Origin: Chryseobacterium sp.
GTDB taxonomy: Bacteria; Bacteroidota; Bacteroidia; Flavobacteriales; Weeksellaceae
NCBI GenBank assembly: GCA_003852805.1
Contig: RDDY01000081.1
Coordinates: 1-11,338, forward strand
DNA: 11,338 nt
Reading direction: 5' to 3'
The notes below the pieces were generated by a model. That model saw nothing but the letters and a program-made list of their open reading frames with translations. It searched no databases and was not told the DNA's origin. The first letter of the stretch is position 1; each line of letters begins with the position of its first letter. Positions 1 to 7,514 of this stretch are shown piece after piece. Made by a program: the position numbers and the translations under genes.

Positions 1-1575
1 GTAGCCACACCGATAAAGGTGGACTTCCACCCCATCAAAAATATCGAAGAAGGTTACTCTGCCTATTATAAATTCTTCCTTCGGAAAGAGATCGACGGTT
101 ATCTGAAAGAATACGAAAAAGAAACCGGCAAATCACTGAATCTTTTCCGCGACGGATTGAAAATCTATGTGACGCTGGATTCCAAAATGCAGACCTATGC
201 CGAGGAAGCCATCCGCGAGCACTTAATCAACCTTCAAAAAAGCTTTGATGCCGAACAGCGCCGCAACCCGAATCGTCCGTTTTATTTCATTTCCAAGAAT
301 CAGGCGAACGATATCATGTTGCAGGCCATGCGCAGAACAGGCCGCTACAAGCTGATGAAGGCAGACGGAATGCCCGAAGATTCCATTATCGCAGAATTTA
401 AAAAACCCATCCAAACCACGCGTTTCACGTGGAACGGTGAAGAAGAAGTTGAAATGTCGCCGTGGGATTCTATCCGTTATCACAAGCAATTGGCGCAGGC
501 GGGATTGATGGCCATGGAGCCTTCTACCGGTTTCATCAAAGCTTGGGTGGGCGGCATCAATTGGCAACATTTCCAGTTTGACCACGTCAAGCAAGGGAAG
601 CGTCAGGTGGGCTCTACCTTCAAGCCTTTCGTCTATGCCACCGCCATTATGAACCTGGGAATGACGCCCTGCTCCACCATTTCCAACGCTCCCTTTACAT
701 GGGGCAACTGGTCGCCGAGAAACTCAGGCGGCAGAATGGGAGGTTCTTTGACGCTGAAGCAAGCCTTGGCCAACTCCGTCAACATTCCGGCGGCAAGGCT
801 GATCCAAATGACGGGCGTAGACCGCGTGATACAGACTGCGCGTGATTTGGGTGTAACCAGCGAAATACCGCGCGACCCGACAATTGCCTTAGGCTCATCC
901 GACATTACGTTATACGAAATGTTGGGAGCTTACAGCACATTTGCCAATTTCGGCAACTATACCAAGCCTGAAATGGTTTGGAGAATAGAAGACGCCAACG
1001 GCCGCGTCATCAAGGAGGTGAAACCTGTGGTGAAGGAGGTAATGAACGAATTGTACGCCTATACCATGATCGACCTTATGAAAGGCGTTGCAGAGTTCGG
1101 TACCGCTTCCGGCGGATTGCGCAGAATGGGAATCAGTGCAGAAGTCGCCGCCAAGACCGGAACCACCAACAACAACTCAGACGGTTGGTTCATCGGCATT
1201 GTTCCGCAGTTGGCCACCGGCGTTTGGGTAGGCTGGGAAGACCGCGCGACGCACTTCTACAGCACCGGCGAGGGACAAGGTGCAAAAATGGCCTTGCCGA
1301 TATGGGGTTACTTTATGCAGAAAGTCTATAAAAATCAGAAGCTTGGCATAAGAATGGAAGATAAGTTTGCGGTACCTGCTTCATTGCAAGGTGGTTTTGA
1401 TTGCTCGTCACTGAAAGGCTTGGGCGCCTATGATGAGGGCGGGCTGCAGACCATAGACCAGATACGAAATCCGGCACCGCAGCGCGAGGCACCGCCGCAG
1501 ACGCACGCACCGAAAAAAGAAGAAAACATCAATGACCGAATAAACACCGGTGACAACATTGATTTCAATAAGTAA
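1..1575 (+). CDS. Penicillin-binding protein 1A-type peptidoglycan synthase, 3' part (5' end outside window)
   Basis: This is the C-terminal part of a bifunctional class A penicillin-binding protein, which polymerises and cross-links peptidoglycan on the outer face of the cytoplasmic membrane. The frame is open from base 1, so the GTG at 19 is an internal Val and the glycosyltransferase (GT51) domain lies off the window. Numbering residues from base 1, the transpeptidase domain has all three active-site motifs: STFK with the acylated Ser at residue 205 (codon 613-615), SVN at 259-261 (775-783) and KTGTTN at 385-390 (from 1153). A linker domain with the typical 'YVTLDSKMQTYAEEAI' segment precedes it. 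After the transpeptidase domain comes a low-complexity tail of about 50 residues rich in Pro, Gln, Glu and Asn, probably disordered. The gene ends at a strong terminator. Family assignment is secure; which paralogue (mrcA/ponA type) is not decided. Confidence 0.96.
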   Translation, partial: VATPIKVDFHPIKNIEEGYSAYYKFFLRKEIDGYLKEYEKETGKSLNLFRDGLKIYVTLDSKMQTYAEEAIREHLINLQKSFDAEQRRNPNRPFYFISKNQANDIMLQAMRRTGRYKLMKADGMPEDSIIAEFKKPIQTTRFTWNGEEEVEMSPWDSIRYHKQLAQAGLMAMEPSTGFIKAWVGGINWQHFQFDHVKQGKRQVGSTFKPFVYATAIMNLGMTPCSTISNAPFTWGNWSPRNSGGRMGGSLTLKQALANSVNIPAARLIQMTGVDRVIQTARDLGVTSEIPRDPTIALGSSDITLYEMLGAYSTFANFGNYTKPEMVWRIEDANGRVIKEVKPVVKEVMNELYAYTMIDLMKGVAEFGTASGGLRRMGISAEVAAKTGTTNNNSDGWFIGIVPQLATGVWVGWEDRATHFYSTGEGQGAKMALPIWGYFMQKVYKNQKLGIRMEDKFAVPASLQGGFDCSSLKGLGAYDEGGLQTIDQIRNPAPQREAPPQTHAPKKEENINDRINTGDNIDFNK

Positions 1576-1579
1576 ACAG

Positions 1580-1608
1580 AAAAGCCCGATGTAAAGTCGG
1601 GCTTTTTT
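1580..1608 (+). terminator. Intrinsic terminator after the penicillin-binding protein gene
   Basis: A perfect 10-bp stem (AAAAGCCCGA at 1580-1589 with TCGGGCTTTT at 1597-1606) encloses a 7-base loop, and its 3' arm runs into a six-T tract (1603-1608). It starts 4 bases after the stop codon at 1573-1575. The next gene's ATG lies only 4 bases beyond the T tract, which raises the question of how that gene is transcribed. Confidence 0.9.
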
Positions 1609-1612
1609 AATT

Positions 1613-3133
1613 ATGAAAATTACACATCCATTCACAGACCGATTCCCCGGAGACAATACATTGAATCCGCATCAACGCCAAACTCCGGGGTTGTTGTATT
1701 CCTTGGTCGCGCCTCTGGAATTCCCCGACGCGAAGCTTTTGGGTTTTAACCAAGAATTGGCAACGCAGTTGCACCTTTCGCGTACGGAAACGGAAGCATT
1801 GACTCAGGGCATTTATCCGAAAGAAGTGCAGCCGTATGCCACCGCTTATGCCGGTCATCAATTCGGAAACTGGGCGGGACAGCTCGGTGACGGGCGCGCT
1901 ATTTTCTTGGGCGAAACAGAGACCGAAGACGGACCGCTGGAATTGCAATGGAAAGGCATAGGCGCCACGCCCTACTCGCGCCACGCAGACGGCCGCGCGG
2001 TTCTCCGCTCATCTGTCCGTGAATATCTGATGAGTGAAGCGATCTATCGGTTAGGCATTCCCGGTACACGAGCATTGGCGCTGGCCGCAACCGGCGACAA
2101 AGTAGTGCGCGACATTATGTACGACGGCAATCCGAAAGAAGAACCCGGCGCTGTGATTGTTCGCACGGCGGAGAGTTTTATCCGTTTCGGACATTTTGAA
2201 TTTCTTACAGCAACCAACGATGTTGCTCTGTTGCAAGACTTGGCCGATTGGTGCATCACTCGGTATTTTTTCGAAGTAGAAAATAACGGTGTCGAAAAAT
2301 ATTTGAACTGGTTCCGCGCTGTGGCCGAGCGAACGGCGGAAATGATTGTAGGTTGGTATCGGGTCGGCTTTGTGCACGGTGTGATGAATACCGACAATAT
2401 GTCGATTTTGGGCCTGACCATCGATTACGGCCCGTTCAGTATGCTCGATGCTTACGATCTGAACTTCACGCCGAATACAACCGATTTGCCGGGCAGGCGG
2501 TATTCGTTCGGCAGACAAGCCAATATCGCCCATTGGAACCTCTATCAATTGGCCAATGCAATTTTTCCGTTGATTAAAGACCAAGAGGCGTTGCAGCAAG
2601 TTCTCGACGAATACGGAATAAACTTCTGGAAGAAATACGACCGCATGATGGCCGATAAATTGGGCCTTGATGAACCGCGCGAAGCCGATACCCAATTGTT
2701 CACCGATTGGCAAAAGATGATGGACAACCTGAGGCCCGATTATACCCTTTTCTTCACAGCGCTGGAAAGCTTTGAGCCGGGTGTCGATGTGTTGACCCAT
2801 TTCGGAAACAGTTTCTATGCTGCCCCCACCAAAGAACAGCGCCAAGAATTGGAGAACTTTTTACAGAACTATCTCAAGCGGAAACAAAGCAATGCGTTTT
2901 CGGCATCGGAAAGCAGGTCATTGATGCAACGCTCAAATCCTAAATTCATCCTCAGAAATTATCAATTGTACGAAGCAATCAGGCAGTTGGAAAACGGCGA
3001 CGATGCGTATTTCCAAAAGCTCTGGGAAGCACTGCAGACACCGTACGAGGAGCGTTATCCCGAACTCTGCCAAAAGAAACCCGACTGGGCCGACGGCATG
3101 GCGGGCTGCGGAATGCTGAGTTGCAGTTCTTGA
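1613..3133 (+). CDS. selO: SelO/YdiU-family protein adenylyltransferase (AMPylator)
   Basis: This is a SelO (UPF0061, YdiU) pseudokinase-fold enzyme. Characterised members transfer AMP from ATP to Ser/Thr/Tyr hydroxyls of target proteins and are linked to redox stress. The 506 residues are slightly longer than E. coli YdiU. Family blocks are present in order: FPGD near 11-14, GHQFGNWAGQLGDGRA at 81-96, LQWKGIGATPYSRHADGRAVLRSS from 111 with the expected nucleotide-binding Lys at 114, VHGVMNTDN at 254-262, and DYGPF at 271-275 whose Asp is the expected metal ligand. The protein ends in SCSS. Cys504 sits where eukaryotic SelO has selenocysteine, and another Cys is at 499. The ATG at 1613 is preferred because the conserved N-terminal block follows at the usual distance. 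There is no signal peptide, so it should be cytoplasmic. No Shine-Dalgarno sequence or own promoter is visible. Confidence 0.95.
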   Translation: MKITHPFTDRFPGDNTLNPHQRQTPGLLYSLVAPLEFPDAKLLGFNQELATQLHLSRTETEALTQGIYPKEVQPYATAYAGHQFGNWAGQLGDGRAIFLGETETEDGPLELQWKGIGATPYSRHADGRAVLRSSVREYLMSEAIYRLGIPGTRALALAATGDKVVRDIMYDGNPKEEPGAVIVRTAESFIRFGHFEFLTATNDVALLQDLADWCITRYFFEVENNGVEKYLNWFRAVAERTAEMIVGWYRVGFVHGVMNTDNMSILGLTIDYGPFSMLDAYDLNFTPNTTDLPGRRYSFGRQANIAHWNLYQLANAIFPLIKDQEALQQVLDEYGINFWKKYDRMMADKLGLDEPREADTQLFTDWQKMMDNLRPDYTLFFTALESFEPGVDVLTHFGNSFYAAPTKEQRQELENFLQNYLKRKQSNAFSASESRSLMQRSNPKFILRNYQLYEAIRQLENGDDAYFQKLWEALQTPYEERYPELCQKKPDWADGMAGCGMLSCSS

Positions 3134-3172
3134 TAGCGGAATAACAAGCGTATCTGCTTGCGCTCGTTTTTA

Positions 3173-3180
3173 TACTTTTG
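3173..3180 (+). promoter_or_regulatory. Candidate Bacteroidota -7 promoter element for the membrane protein gene
   Basis: The sequence TACTTTTG (followed by C) matches the Bacteroidota sigma-ABfr -7 consensus TAnnTTTG exactly. It lies in the 51-base gap after selO. No TTTG -33 element is seen at the usual 19-21 base spacing upstream. Transcription would start around 3184-3187, essentially at the GTG at 3185. Confidence 0.5.
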
Positions 3181-3184
3181 CGGC

Positions 3185-4459
3185 GTGAAAATCTCGGTGT
3201 CAAAGTTCGCTCTTTTCCTGCGGACATTTTTTCCTGCGGGAAAACAGCAGTGGATTCTGTTTTTTGTGGCTTTTGCCTGTTACGGCGCTTTCGGCGTTTA
3301 TTTGGCGCAGAACTTCCGTATAATCTACGACGACAGGATCCCGTGGGATGCATACTTCAGCTTCGATAACCGTTCCATTGTCATGACAGGCGGTGGTTGG
3401 GAGCGCCATCCGTTGGCCAACTATTTCTTCGATGCGGTACGCAATTTCGCCGAATTGTTTTCGGGCGGCGAACGCAATGCCACTTTCCGGATCGTTCTCG
3501 CATTGCTGAGTGCGGCGACGGTCAGCCTGAGTCTTGTGCAAATCTTCAAGTATTTGCGCAATATTGTGGGTCTGCCGTCAACATTAAATCTGCTGTTGGT
3601 GGTGTTTTTTGGTTTTTTCACCACGCCGGTTTTGCTGTCTTTCACTCCCGAAACCTATACGTACAGTATGTTGTTTCTAATTTTTTATAACCACTATGCT
3701 GCGCTGAAGCTGAAGAAGAACCAAAGCATCGGCCCTGTTGCGCTGACGGTAGCGGGTATAGGGATCGGCGGTTTGACGGTTACCAACATTGTGAAAATAT
3801 ACATTCCGCTACTGTTTGAAAAAGGATTGTTTACCGGCAAAAAATGGCTGCGCAGTTTGGCGTACTCGGCAATATCGGTTGTAGTTTTTGCCTTATTGTA
3901 TCTGTCCCGAGTAAACTTCGATATCTCCAAGGTCGTAAAACAAACCTCGTCGCAATACGAGCGTTTTTCGCAACCGAAAGGAACCCCGCTGTGGGATATG
4001 GCCGCATCGTGGTTTTTCGGCGGAAATATGCTGTTCTCGCGCTTCTTTACCCGTGACTATACCAGCCCTACCGGATTTAAATACAAAGCGCTGTTTATGG
4101 ATGTGTACAGCGCCACCGCCAATTATCTGTTTGTGGGTATTGTATTGGCACTGCTGTTGTGGTCTCTGATAAAAAACTACCGCAACCGATTTTTCTTGAT
4201 CCTGCTTATCAGTTTCTTGGCAGACGTTGTGATTCACACCGTATTAAAGTTCGGGCTGCATACGGCTTACATCTACGGCGGCCATTTTGCGTTTACCGTT
4301 CCGATGATGTTGGGATGGCTGTTGCACAACTACCGAAAAAATCGACCGGTGCTGACCGGCGTTACAGCGCTGCTGGTACTGATGACCGTGTACACGGTTG
4401 CCAATAATCTTTACCGCTTGGGCGATTTTCTGCACTTCGCCGGGCAATACTACCGTTAA
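3185..4459 (+). CDS. Uncharacterised polytopic membrane protein, possibly GT-C-like glycosyltransferase
   Basis: I do not recognise a named function. From the GTG at 3185 the protein has 424 residues and about ten hydrophobic segments (near 22-41, 101-121, 131-153, 157-173, 183-208, 222-241, 312-329, 335-353, 363-381 and 388-407), so it is an inner-membrane protein. The first long loop has an acidic patch, YDDRIPWD at 48-55, followed by a WERHPLANYFF block at 72-82. An acidic pair just after the first membrane segment plus an His-Pro motif recalls GT-C glycosyltransferases that use polyprenyl-linked sugars (ArnT/PMT type), but this is inference. It may belong to a Bacteroidota-specific DUF family (DUF6080 is a guess from memory). 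The reading frame also allows TTG at 3158 or GTG at 3197 as starts; 3185 gives a conventional basic N-terminus before the first membrane segment. It ends at a terminator shared with the opposing TPR gene. Confidence 0.75.
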   Translation: MKISVSKFALFLRTFFPAGKQQWILFFVAFACYGAFGVYLAQNFRIIYDDRIPWDAYFSFDNRSIVMTGGGWERHPLANYFFDAVRNFAELFSGGERNATFRIVLALLSAATVSLSLVQIFKYLRNIVGLPSTLNLLLVVFFGFFTTPVLLSFTPETYTYSMLFLIFYNHYAALKLKKNQSIGPVALTVAGIGIGGLTVTNIVKIYIPLLFEKGLFTGKKWLRSLAYSAISVVVFALLYLSRVNFDISKVVKQTSSQYERFSQPKGTPLWDMAASWFFGGNMLFSRFFTRDYTSPTGFKYKALFMDVYSATANYLFVGIVLALLLWSLIKNYRNRFFLILLISFLADVVIHTVLKFGLHTAYIYGGHFAFTVPMMLGWLLHNYRKNRPVLTGVTALLVLMTVYTVANNLYRLGDFLHFAGQYYR

Positions 4460-4461
4460 AG

Positions 4462-4490
4462 AAAGAGCGCGAAAAATCTCCGCGCTCTTT
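4462..4490. terminator. Convergent terminator between the + and - strand gene blocks
   Basis: A perfect 10-bp stem (AAAGAGCGCG at 4462-4471 with CGCGCTCTTT at 4481-4490) has a 9-base loop. On the + strand it is followed by T-rich sequence (GTTTCGTTATTTTG). On the - strand the stem's 3' arm ends in CTCTTT and is followed by CTTTAA. It fills the 37-base gap between two converging stop codons (4457-4459 on +, 4497-4499 on -), so it probably serves both directions. The - strand tail is the weaker one. Confidence 0.8.
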
Positions 4491-4496
4491 GTTTCG

Positions 4497-5891
4497 TTAT
4501 TTTGTTTTGCTCCGTTCTTTCTTGACCTCGTCGTCAATCGATGGATATTTCATCTGCATGTCGCCGATGATGCCGGGATCCAACTCCACCGCTTTTGCCA
4601 GCGTGTCTCGTCCCTCCTGCTGTTCTCCGAGGTTGAAATGACAATTGCTCAGTTGGTAGTAGAGTTCTGCTCTGGGATGAATTTGCACCGCTCCGGTTAA
4701 TACTTCTTTCGCATCGGGATATTCACCGATCAACATCAGCACTTCAGAATAAGCGTACCAGTTATAAAAACGGCCCGGCTCTTTCTCTACCAAGGTTTTC
4801 AACGGTTCCAGCGATTCTTCAAACTGTCCCGCGTCAATCAGCAGGAAAGCCAGCCTTTTTTGGTATTCCGTATTTGCCGAGTTCAAGGCGATGGTCTCTT
4901 TCGCATAATGCAAAGCTTCCTTCATATTGCCCAATCCCTCATGAATGTCGGAAAGTTCGGACATGGCCAAGAAAAACTGAGGGTCCTCTTTCAGCGCTTG
5001 TTGGAAAGCGGTAAGAGCCGCCAACGGTTGTTTTAGCTGACGGTAGCAAAGACCGATGCGGTAATAGGTGTAAGAACGCGTCTCCTCCAGATCGGCTGCT
5101 TCGCGGTAGCAGTCGATTGCTTTTTGCCATTCTTCCAAAGCCTCGTAACAAGCAGCTTTGTTGGTGTATACCGACACGCTTTCTGCACCGATGGCCAAGA
5201 TATAATCAAAACCGCGGATGGCTTCGGTATATTTTTTTTGCCCGAATTGGAACATGGCGTATTCGTACCAACCGCAGTCGTTGTACGGCCGCTTATCCAA
5301 GTACTCGTTTATAAAGACCAAGGCCTCATCGGACTTTTTCAGCTCGCCATAGCAGACCATAATGCTCTCCAACGAGTAGGCATCGTCGGGTTCGTACATC
5401 AAGGCTTTTTTGTAATGCTTTATGGCATTGAAAGGGTCATCCAAGCTCCGGTATTCATCTGCAATGAAATTGTGGATGAAATCCTCATCTTCTTGCTTTT
5501 CCAGCGCCAGTTCGCAATAAGCGATCGCTTTGCGCGGATTTCCCATATTGGAGAAATATTTGGCGCAGCAGATGATGTAATCCAAATTGTCTTCTGCGCG
5601 GTCGCTCAGTTCTTTCAGCAGGACTTTTGCTTCCGCATTCTGGTTCCTTTCCAAAAGCAATTCCAGCTTTCGTACTTGAATTTCCAGCGATCCGGGGTAG
5701 AGTTTCTCTGCGTAGCCTACGGCCAGCTCGGCATATTGGTAATCGCCCATCTCGAGGTAGTAGGAAATGATGTCTTCATATTCCTCACTATCGAAGAAGA
5801 GCTCTTCGCCGTTGTCGACCATTTCTTCAAATCGTCTGACGGCGTCGTTATTAAAGAATTCGTTCAAGATATCAGCTTTTAGACAAGGCAT
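4497..5891 (-). CDS. Tetratricopeptide-repeat protein
   Basis: This 464-residue protein consists almost entirely of tandem TPR helices, about a dozen 34-residue units from roughly residue 36 to 441. Clear repeats include 'NAIKHYKKALMYEPDD' (155-170), 'KAIDCYREAADLEE' (257-270), 'AALTAFQQALKEDPQF' (291-306) and 'EALHYAKETIALNSAN' (325-340). There is no signal peptide or membrane segment, so a cytoplasmic scaffold or partner-binding role is likely, with the partner unknown. It ends in a charged Lys-rich tail. The gene lies 19 bases after glmM on the same strand and is probably co-transcribed with it. The ATG at 5891 lies inside a hairpin. A TTG at 5867-5865, giving an N-terminus 'LNEFFNNDAVRRFEEMV', is an alternative start that looks more natural for the fold. 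Confidence 0.92.
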   Translation of the reverse strand: MPCLKADILNEFFNNDAVRRFEEMVDNGEELFFDSEEYEDIISYYLEMGDYQYAELAVGYAEKLYPGSLEIQVRKLELLLERNQNAEAKVLLKELSDRAEDNLDYIICCAKYFSNMGNPRKAIAYCELALEKQEDEDFIHNFIADEYRSLDDPFNAIKHYKKALMYEPDDAYSLESIMVCYGELKKSDEALVFINEYLDKRPYNDCGWYEYAMFQFGQKKYTEAIRGFDYILAIGAESVSVYTNKAACYEALEEWQKAIDCYREAADLEETRSYTYYRIGLCYRQLKQPLAALTAFQQALKEDPQFFLAMSELSDIHEGLGNMKEALHYAKETIALNSANTEYQKRLAFLLIDAGQFEESLEPLKTLVEKEPGRFYNWYAYSEVLMLIGEYPDAKEVLTGAVQIHPRAELYYQLSNCHFNLGEQQEGRDTLAKAVELDPGIIGDMQMKYPSIDDEVKKERSKTK

Positions 5892-5912
5892 CAGGCGCGA
5901 TGCCTGATGTCT
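5886..5912. promoter_or_regulatory. Hairpin at the glmM/TPR junction, covering the predicted TPR start codon
   Basis: An 11-bp inverted repeat (AGGCATCAGGC at 5886-5896 with GCCTGATGTCT at 5902-5912, one G-T pair on the + strand, 5-base loop) spans the glmM stop codon (5911-5913) and the TPR ATG (5889-5891). Read on the - strand there is no T tract after it (TGTCTAAAAG), so it does not look like a standard terminator. It could limit translation of the TPR gene, stabilise the glmM mRNA end or act as a weak attenuator. The structure is seen directly; its role is inference. Confidence 0.55.
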
Positions 5913-7293
5913 AAATTAGTGTTTTTATTTTAACAATCATATCATCTGCCAAGCGGTCTGCCTCTTCTTGTGTGGAGGCTTCCGTATAGATTCGGATGAT
6001 AGGTTCTGTATTGGATTTGCGCAGATGCACCCAGTTGCCGGGGAAGTCGATCTTTACGCCATCCACTGTCGATATTTCCTCGCCCGCATACACCGTTTCC
6101 ACTTTGCTCAGCAAAGAGTCAACATCTATATCAGGCGTCAGTTCCAGCTTCTTTTTCCCCATGAAATAGGCGGAGTAAAGCTTTCTTATCTCGGAGACGG
6201 ATTTGCCTTGTTCTGCCAAGAATGTCAGGAACAATGCAATGCCCACCAGCGAGTCGCGGCCGTAGTGCAGTTCGGGGTAAATGATGCCGCCGTTGCCTTC
6301 GCCGCCGATGACCGCGTCGGTACTTTTCATCATCTCTACCACGTTTACCTCGCCCACCGCAGAAGCGTGGTACGGCGCACCGTGGTTACGCGCCACATCG
6401 CGCAGTGCGCGGCTGCTGGACAGGTTGGACACGGCTGCGCCTTTTGTGTTGCGCAGGATATAATCTGCCACCGCTACCAGCGTGTATTCTTCACCGAAAA
6501 GCACGCCGTTTTCATCTACCAAAGCCAGTCGGTCAACATCGGGGTCAACCACGATGCCTAAGTCGGCTTTCTCGTTTCTGACCACTTCGCAAATCTCAGT
6601 CAGGTGTTCGGCCAGCGGCTCGGGGTTATGCGGAAAATGTCCGTTTGGCTCGCAGTATAGTTTGACCACATCGCAACCCATGAGTTCCAACAGCTTCGGC
6701 ACCGCAATGCCGCCTGTGGAGTTAACCGCATCCACCACAATTTTATAGCGTTTCTCGCGTACAAAGCCGGGCTTGACGAGTGGCAATGCCATTATTTTTT
6801 CGATATGGATGTCGAGCGCATCGTCTCTGCGATTGTAGCTTCCCAAAGAATCCACATCTGCATAAGCGAAATCTTCGGTATCGGCAATGGCCAAGACTTC
6901 GGCACCGTCGATACCGCTGATGAACTCACCTTTTTCGTTCAGCAGCTTCAGCGCGTTCCATTGCTTCGGGTTGTGGCTTGCGGTAAAAATGATGCCGCCC
7001 GCAGCAGTCAGTTCCGGTACCATCACTTCCACCGTCGGCGTGGTGCTGAGACCGAGGTCGATAACATCTATCCCCAAACCTTGCAAGGTAGCGGTGGCCA
7101 AAGCCGAAACCATTTCTCCTGAAATGCGCGCATCGCGGCCTACCACAACGCTTATTTGTTTGGACGAATTTCTTTTCAGAAGCCAGGTTCCGTAGGCCGA
7201 TGTGAACTTTACAACATCCAACGGTGTCAGGTTTTCACCTACCTCGCCGCCAATGGTACCGCGGATTCCGGATATACTTTTTATAAGGGACAT
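5911..7293 (-). CDS. glmM: Phosphoglucosamine mutase
   Basis: This alpha-D-phosphohexomutase most likely interconverts glucosamine-6-phosphate and glucosamine-1-phosphate, the step toward UDP-N-acetylglucosamine for peptidoglycan and lipopolysaccharide. The 460 residues carry all four signature regions: TASHNP with the phosphoserine at 106, DPDVDR at 250-255 with three metal-binding Asp, the sugar-specificity loop GEGNGG at 331-336, and the phosphate-binding RKSNTEP at 425-431. The loop and overall length resemble archaeal/Bacteroidota-type mutases rather than E. coli GlmM, so phosphomannomutase or phosphoglucomutase activity cannot be excluded. The start MSLIKSISGIRGT is typical. It leads a probable two-gene unit with the TPR gene, from a -7 element 20 bases upstream of the ATG. 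Confidence 0.93.
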   Translation of the reverse strand: MSLIKSISGIRGTIGGEVGENLTPLDVVKFTSAYGTWLLKRNSSKQISVVVGRDARISGEMVSALATATLQGLGIDVIDLGLSTTPTVEVMVPELTAAGGIIFTASHNPKQWNALKLLNEKGEFISGIDGAEVLAIADTEDFAYADVDSLGSYNRRDDALDIHIEKIMALPLVKPGFVREKRYKIVVDAVNSTGGIAVPKLLELMGCDVVKLYCEPNGHFPHNPEPLAEHLTEICEVVRNEKADLGIVVDPDVDRLALVDENGVLFGEEYTLVAVADYILRNTKGAAVSNLSSSRALRDVARNHGAPYHASAVGEVNVVEMMKSTDAVIGGEGNGGIIYPELHYGRDSLVGIALFLTFLAEQGKSVSEIRKLYSAYFMGKKKLELTPDIDVDSLLSKVETVYAGEEISTVDGVKIDFPGNWVHLRKSNTEPIIRIYTEASTQEEADRLADDMIVKIKTLI

Positions 7294-7312
7294 CTAGTAT
7301 TTTTTCTTTGCT

Positions 7313-7321
7313 GCAAAAATA
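7313..7321 (-). promoter_or_regulatory. Candidate Bacteroidota -7 promoter element for glmM
   Basis: On the - strand TATTTTTGC matches the TAnnTTTG consensus exactly and ends 19 bases before the glmM ATG at 7293. A start site about 5-7 bases further would leave an A-rich leader of roughly 12-15 bases. No -33 TTTG is found at 19-21 bases; the nearest TTTTG (7337-7333) is only 11 bases away. No strong terminator for the upstream feo operon is seen in this 69-base gap, so some read-through is possible. Confidence 0.55.
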
Positions 7322-7362
7322 CGGAAAATCAGCAAAACCTCGGGTCTCGGTATGCGCCCGTA

Positions 7363-7503
7363 TCAACTGCAGCCGCAGTTTTTCTCACAGTCGGACTTGC
7401 CTTTTTTGAGGAATTTGCGCGAGATGTAGCGCCACAAAAAATAGACGGCGCCCAGCAGCAAGAGTGCAATGATGATGTATTGAATGACGATATCGGTACT
7501 CAT
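7363..7503 (-). CDS. FeoB-associated Cys-rich membrane protein
   Basis: This small ORF of 46 residues has one N-terminal hydrophobic helix (about 7-24: VIQYIIIALLLLGAVYFLWR), a basic stretch, and a short tail with three cysteines (DCEKNCGCS). That architecture matches the FeoB-associated Cys-rich membrane protein family, short proteins encoded next to feoB and thought to assist Fe(II) transport; the exact role is not established. It starts at ATG 7503-7501, 11 bases after the feoB stop codon, so it is the third gene of the feo operon. Its size and the much longer overlapping frame that contains it make it easy to miss. Confidence 0.85.
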   Translation of the reverse strand: MSTDIVIQYIIIALLLLGAVYFLWRYISRKFLKKGKSDCEKNCGCS

Positions 7504-7514
7504 ACTCCGGCGTT

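Noticed and set aside
19..21. GTG as the start of the penicillin-binding protein gene
   Set aside because: The frame is open to base 1, and class A proteins have a glycosyltransferase domain before this point, so the codon is internal.
2051..2845. A 264-residue frame antisense to selO
   Set aside because: The + strand frame has full SelO family conservation, while the antisense product has no recognisable motif or own start context.
3145..3160. Small hairpin CAAGC/GCTTG after selO, followed by T-rich sequence
   Set aside because: The stem is only 5 bp and the T run starts several bases later, so it is too weak to call as a selO terminator.
5124..5882. A 252-residue + strand frame antisense to the TPR gene
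   Set aside because: It mirrors the TPR repeats; its Phe/Val-rich sequence comes from the reverse complement of Glu/Lys-rich helices.
7341..7360. CGGG...CCCG pairing downstream of the feo operon as a terminator
   Set aside because: Only 4 bp with a long loop and no T tract; not supportable.
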